The position numbers were made by a program, and so were the translations under genes. From assembly GCA_947561715.1 (NCBI GenBank), contig OX387200.1:21702501-21766500 (forward strand): a stretch of DNA of 64,000 nucleotides. The letters run 5' to 3'. The notes below the pieces were generated by a model. It had not been told where the DNA came from. It saw nothing but the letters and a program-made list of their open reading frames with translations, and searched no databases. Position 1 is the stretch's first letter. Every line of letters begins with the position of its first letter. This DNA comes from Ascidia mentula. Its lineage: Eukaryota; Chordata; Ascidiacea; Phlebobranchia; Ascidiidae. Shown piece after piece: positions 59,701-64,000 of the stretch.

Positions 59701-60436
59701 TGGAATCGGAATAAAGACGAGGAGTCGAAAGTGTGTAGGAAACACGGGCGCGCTTTGCCCAGGAAGTTCGTCCTCCAGGGTCGCATGCAACACACAGAAG
59801 TGCATAATAGAGGGTAAGTCGCCATTTTGCTCGTCTCAACCACAGCAACAACTCTACCTAAAGCATGACCGTAAAACCTTTTTACTTTGTCACTCTAGAG
59901 CCCGAGCCAGCGGTAGCTGTAGCTACGTGGAGAGTTTGGGGAAAGTGGAGCGAGTGCACGAAGTCTTGTGGTGGAGGAATAAGATTCAGAACGAGGGAAT
60001 GTTCGGCTGATGACGTCACACAGTGTTGTGGACTTTCCCACTCGACATCGAACTGCAACCAACAAATCTGTCCCAAGCCAGGTAAACACTTTTACATGTA
60101 CCGGTAGATGGTGTCATAGAGCAACAACTTCAGCCAACTGATCGATTTTAAAACAACGAAGACAACAGTTTTTAAGTTCTATGAACCTAAGCATAAATTA
60201 AAACTTTGTTCAGTGTTTTTTGTCAGACGAATCAAATAACATTACACACGATTTTGGTTAAGTAAACATTGCCATTATGCGTATGAGGTCAAAAAACCTA
60301 ACTCTTTGTTTTTTTTAAAGTTTGGAGTACGTGGGGAGATTGGGATACGTTGGGAGATGTGTGTTCATCCGACACTCAAGTTCGTAAGCGAACATGCAGT
60401 AGTGGAAATCCGCAAGATTGCTGCAGTAAAAACTGA
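56774..60436 (+). CDS. CAP-7: secreted CAP-like protein with six TSP1 repeats, 609 aa
   Basis: Exons: 56774-56850, 56947-57020, 57188-57339, 57429-57611, 57712-57845, 57926-58026; TSP1 exons 58185-58379, 58485-58634, 58855-59010, 59260-59412, 59658-59813, 59899-60081; last exon 60321-60436 (TGA). An in-frame ATG at 56753 is also possible, but 56774 gives a cleaner signal peptide (VNFALVLLVIAM). The CAP domain keeps AHNEGR His, but the first Glu is in VEEN rather than GEN, and the usual CGHYTQ is CDRYRQ, so the cavity His is lost. CAP2 is LMVCSYAPGGNW. The first TSP1 has a Thr/Pro linker after it. The sixth TSP1 has the CCG variant also seen in CAP-1, and the last exon is the Cys-poor form ending DCCSKN. 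AATAAA at 60545. Probably secreted; closest to CAP-1 and CAP-8 in cavity loss. Confidence 0.85.
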
Positions 60437-61756
60437 TCCCTTTTCATCTATTTATGGCAACGTTTCATGTTACGCATATATTTTGTCTACTTGGTTTCCT
60501 TGATATTTATACACGTGTGATAGTCGGTGTTCTGTGTGTTTTTCAATAAAGTTCGTTTAGATTTATGTCATGGCCAGACAACTTTAAACGTAGAAATTTG
60601 TAGGGGGGTTGCCAACAGTGTTTTACTCAACACAGGAACACGATACCTAATGAGTCAGACGTCTGTCACAGGAGTCAAACAGGTTTTACATCTCTTAATC
60701 GTTTTATAACCAATTATCTGATTGTACCGACATCGCCAAAGTACACAGTTTCACTTGTGACTCAATCGCTGTAGGTTAACTTTAAATGTTACACACATCG
60801 TATATTGGAAAACATTTGTCAGACAAACCCGACAGAAGGAGTAAACGCACATTCAAACACCTTCAGTAAACCTTGGTAATAAGAACGACCGAAACGTACC
60901 CTTAAAGTTTAATTATAAAAACATAAACAATACACGTGTAAACCGTTATATGATTAACTCCTGCCATTTGCGTCAATGTACCTGACGACCTTTTTCCCCA
61001 CATAATTCCCCACAAGTTCAAACCGCAGAATCAACCAGAAGACACAATTTGCGGTTAATCTGACGTCTTTGAACGCACATGTGGGCCGTGAAAATGCTAA
61101 AAATATTTTCTACCGCCGTGATTAGAAAAGACGAAGTGGATTACTTACCTGAGATTGACGTACTGTGACCTTCGCTAGTAATGCGCAGTTGGGCGGCAAT
61201 TAGGTCGAAAATCCGATCATAAAGTGGTTCGGGCGTCAGTCTTCATATATACAACACGGGGATTAAAAGCCGTGCGTTGTAGTAATGTTGAAACTTATAT
61301 TTGTTGCCGCAAACCGTTGCGGCGGCATTTTTTCATCATTGCAAATATTCCGAAGCATTGGCAAGCATGCATCCTTAGTTTAGAGTAATTCGTGATAGGC
61401 CTGTGCAGAAGAACCAGTTATATTCAGATATTTATCGAAAAGACGCAAGTTAAAGATAGCGTGACTAAGCGCGTCGGTATATCGTCAAAATCCACTTCTC
61501 AGAACCTGTGACCTTTTAAACGGACATTTATTGGCTGCTTAAACCTACTATATATACTCATTCGAGTTGGCAACTTTAACATAAGAGAACGTTAGTTTGT
61601 AAGAACGCGACTGGCTGCATTAAGTATTAAAGGTAAAGTGGGAGTTGCCTAAATCGCTGTAGCCGAGCGAAACAATCTCTATCAATGTAAATAGTAAACG
61701 CAACATATTATTCAAAAATTTATATTTTACAGGGCTGTATAAGTAGTGTGTGGGAC
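60437..61756. other. Intergenic, no gene seen
   Basis: CAP-7 3' UTR with AATAAA at 60545, then AT-rich spacer and the CAP-8 5' flank. Nothing coding supported. Confidence 0.45.
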
Positions 61757-63886
61757 ATGGAGGTGTCATATTTGTCTGTATATTTTGTCTTCTTTCTGGC
61801 GTTTGTTCAATCGTCAATCTCCCAAAACGGAAGGTATATTATTAATAAAACTTTATTCTGTTGATCGTGTTTATTATATAAACAGTAAGATTAGTTCATG
61901 GTGTGCGAATGCACAAAGAAAAGGTTTAAACGCCCTGTTTAGTAACAAGTTAAGCTCTCATAATTTGTAAAGCGGTGAAGAGGTAATGGTCCTTGGTTCA
62001 GAAGGTTTTTTTTTTCAGATTTGTTTTAACTTCATGTGTTTTCTAGATGGTCGATTGATGCACCCCGATCATCCAGAAACGCACCAGGAAGCCACCTCTT
62101 AGTCTCCTACAACTTAAGCAGTAAGAGAAGCTTTTTCGGTTGTTTAAGAGGAAGCAACGATATAAAATTCAACATAATGTCCGTCAAACCGTTCATCTTT
62201 TGCGCGCAGAGGAAATAAGGGCTTCCATTGTGGACACGAACAACTTAGTGCGCCGTACAGTCGAACCCCGTGCAGCCAACATGAGACGAATTACGTGGGA
62301 CAATGACTTGGAGAAGTTGGCAAGCGAATATTCCACAAAGTGCAAGTTTGCTCTAAACAAGGTACTGGAATAAATATAACAAATCCAAAAAGCCAAACAA
62401 TGAAAAATTGACATGAAGATATTTTTAGTTAGGATATCGACTATCCACGTGACAGAATCTAACCGTAAGAACCACACATTATAAAGCAACAATATAGGTT
62501 TACAAAAACACCTTTTCAAGAAGATGTTACGTAAATACAGAACAAGAAAATGAAGAGATTTAGAAGAGTCGAGGAGTTGATTTACGTTTCACAAGACATC
62601 GAGTTTGACGAACTTTATGCTGTGCAAGCAACTGGACGATGGGGAGAGGAAGGAACATATTACGACTACGAGATGAACAAGTGCACGAAACAAGAGGGAT
62701 GTTCGCGCTACACTCAGGTGATGTTAGCAAACCTTCATCGTCTCGGTTCATTATATTACATTATATGTATTGGTGATGATTAGATTTAGATTGTTAAAAC
62801 ACCGAACCTAATATGCCGCAAAGTCAACGAAACAATCGCAATTTTTTTTAAAGTAAGAAGAGTCTTGGAAACTAAAGACAGATCTAAAACATTTCACTAC
62901 TGTTGGCATCAGCAACTGCAAACATTCAAAACATTGTACTGTAGCGCACGTGTGTTCGACTCTGGCGAAGCGGATTTAGCGCCTTTTTTCCTTTTTTCCT
63001 TTCTATCTCTCTCTCTCTTCAGTCTCGCATATACGTGGCGTTTTATTAGCGTTCTTTACACAACACACAGTAAAGGTTCTTCGCCGCCTTATTAGTACCA
63101 CCCAAACCAGCAAACAAATAAACGGATAATTAATCGAAACTATTTGAAACGTGTTACAGATGCTGTGGGCGGACACGTTTAAAGTAGGTTGCGGAATCAG
63201 CAAATGTTCTGCCATCTTGGTGAATGGGAGAGTGTGGACAGACGCAACTATTATGGTGTGCGATTACGTGCCAGGCGGAAACTGGATCAACAGGTTGGTT
63301 GGCACTAACACGTTCTAATGCAAAGTTGTCAAAACCTTCTGATAGCCGGCCCACTCATGCCAAGTAGTGCCGGCTATATATGCCCATTTATATTCAATCG
63401 ATGATGATTAGCACAGAGAAGAAATGAAAATATGCACAACCACAACTTTGCATTGCATGTTAACAAAGCATTGAACATACCAATTACTTTTTGATGTAAA
63501 CAAACCAGTATAACTACAAATCGGCACAGAAAGCCACACCAGACAAAGTAACACCGATAACTACTTCCGGTTATTGGACAACAAAATACAACAACCTTCA
63601 AACTTAGTACTTCCATTAATTTGATATCGTAGAGATATGACAGTGCCTAAGCGAGGGACAGATTCTTCTAACTTCAGTGCGTCAACCTTTCCGGTCAATG
63701 AATTTGGTTTTCGTACAATAAACTGCTTTTCGAAATGAAACTTAGTACAAAAACTTGAACTACTCGCTACTTAATTGTTTAGACGTCCGTATGTGACCGG
63801 GGATGTGTGCAGTGAGTGTCACGATACCGACACATGCGTAAACAACTTGTGCAGCAATCCAGCCAGGGATTTAGAAGTGAGACCAG
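61757..63886 (+). CDS. CAP-8: CAP-like protein, 3' end beyond window
   Basis: Exons: 61757-61833, 62047-62120, 62210-62361, 62541-62717, 63160-63293, 63783-63886, ending in a phase-1 donor (GGTAAGC), so more exons lie to the right of the window. Exons 1 and 2 have the same lengths as in CAP-7 (77 and 74), and both genes share RWSIDAP and an APG motif after the signal peptide. The CAP domain has lost more cavity residues than any other: DTNN replaces the first HN His, VEEL replaces GEN, and CSRYTQ lacks the His. CAP2 survives as IMVCDYVPGGNW. The hinge exon reads VCSECHDTDTCVNNLC. TSP1 exons are expected downstream, by analogy with CAP-7. Residues seen: 239. Confidence 0.8.
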
Positions 63887-64000
63887 GTAAGCAACGTAAA
63901 ATAAACGACATTTATGCTGATTAAGGAAAGGTGACGTTATACGATGTTGTTAGTTTGTAAATTGAGGTTAGAGAGAGCTGATTTTTTTTACATAATTAAG

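Overview
This is a eukaryotic window, most likely from an invertebrate deuterostome; an ascidian tunicate such as Ciona is my best guess. The reasons are short GT-AG introns of about 100 to 900 bases, AT-rich intergenic DNA, intronless 7TM genes, and tandem arrays of secreted CAP and TSP1 proteins. The species is inference; everything below was assembled by reading exons and splice phases by eye. Gene labels such as CAP-1 are mine.

Left part, 0.8 to 15.7 kb, plus strand: the last two exons of a small charged protein or cytoplasmic tail (802-1650); a six-exon leucine-rich-repeat single-pass membrane protein of 460 aa (3163-6709); a doubtful 151-aa reading frame; and two intronless paralogous seven-transmembrane proteins (7769-8839 and 12211-13668) that share family-specific motifs but lack the usual DRY, CWxP and NPxxY signatures. 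Foldback repeats lie between them.

Middle, 15.7 to 22.8 kb, minus strand: one six-exon gene of about 1183 aa with an N-terminal coiled coil (five short exons) and a 924-residue disordered, basic, Ser/Pro-rich tail (one exon). Its coiled coil resembles the SOGA/MTCL/KIAA0408 group.

Right part, 24 kb to the end, plus strand: a tandem array of eight genes (the last cut by the window edge). Each encodes a signal peptide, a CAP (SCP/PR-1/CRISP-like) domain split by introns at the same places, a CRISP-hinge-like cysteine exon, and then 0 to 10 thrombospondin type 1 repeats (TSP1), mostly one per exon with 1-1 phase. The proteins end either in a cysteine-poor terminal TSP1 (CAP-1, 2, 7) or in a GPI-type hydrophobic tail (CAP-3, 4, 5, 6). 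The array is young and moving. CAP-5 is a chimera made by a roughly 5.8 kb tandem duplication that joined a CAP-6-type body to the GPI-tail exon of CAP-4. CAP-4 holds an internal duplicated exon cassette with one deleted and one decayed exon. Mobile-element insertions in CAP-5 and its 3' flank can be seen as filled versus empty sites. Function is not shown by the sequence; secreted and surface-anchored adhesion, recognition or defence proteins are plausible.

No tRNA, rRNA, CRISPR or viral genes were recognised.
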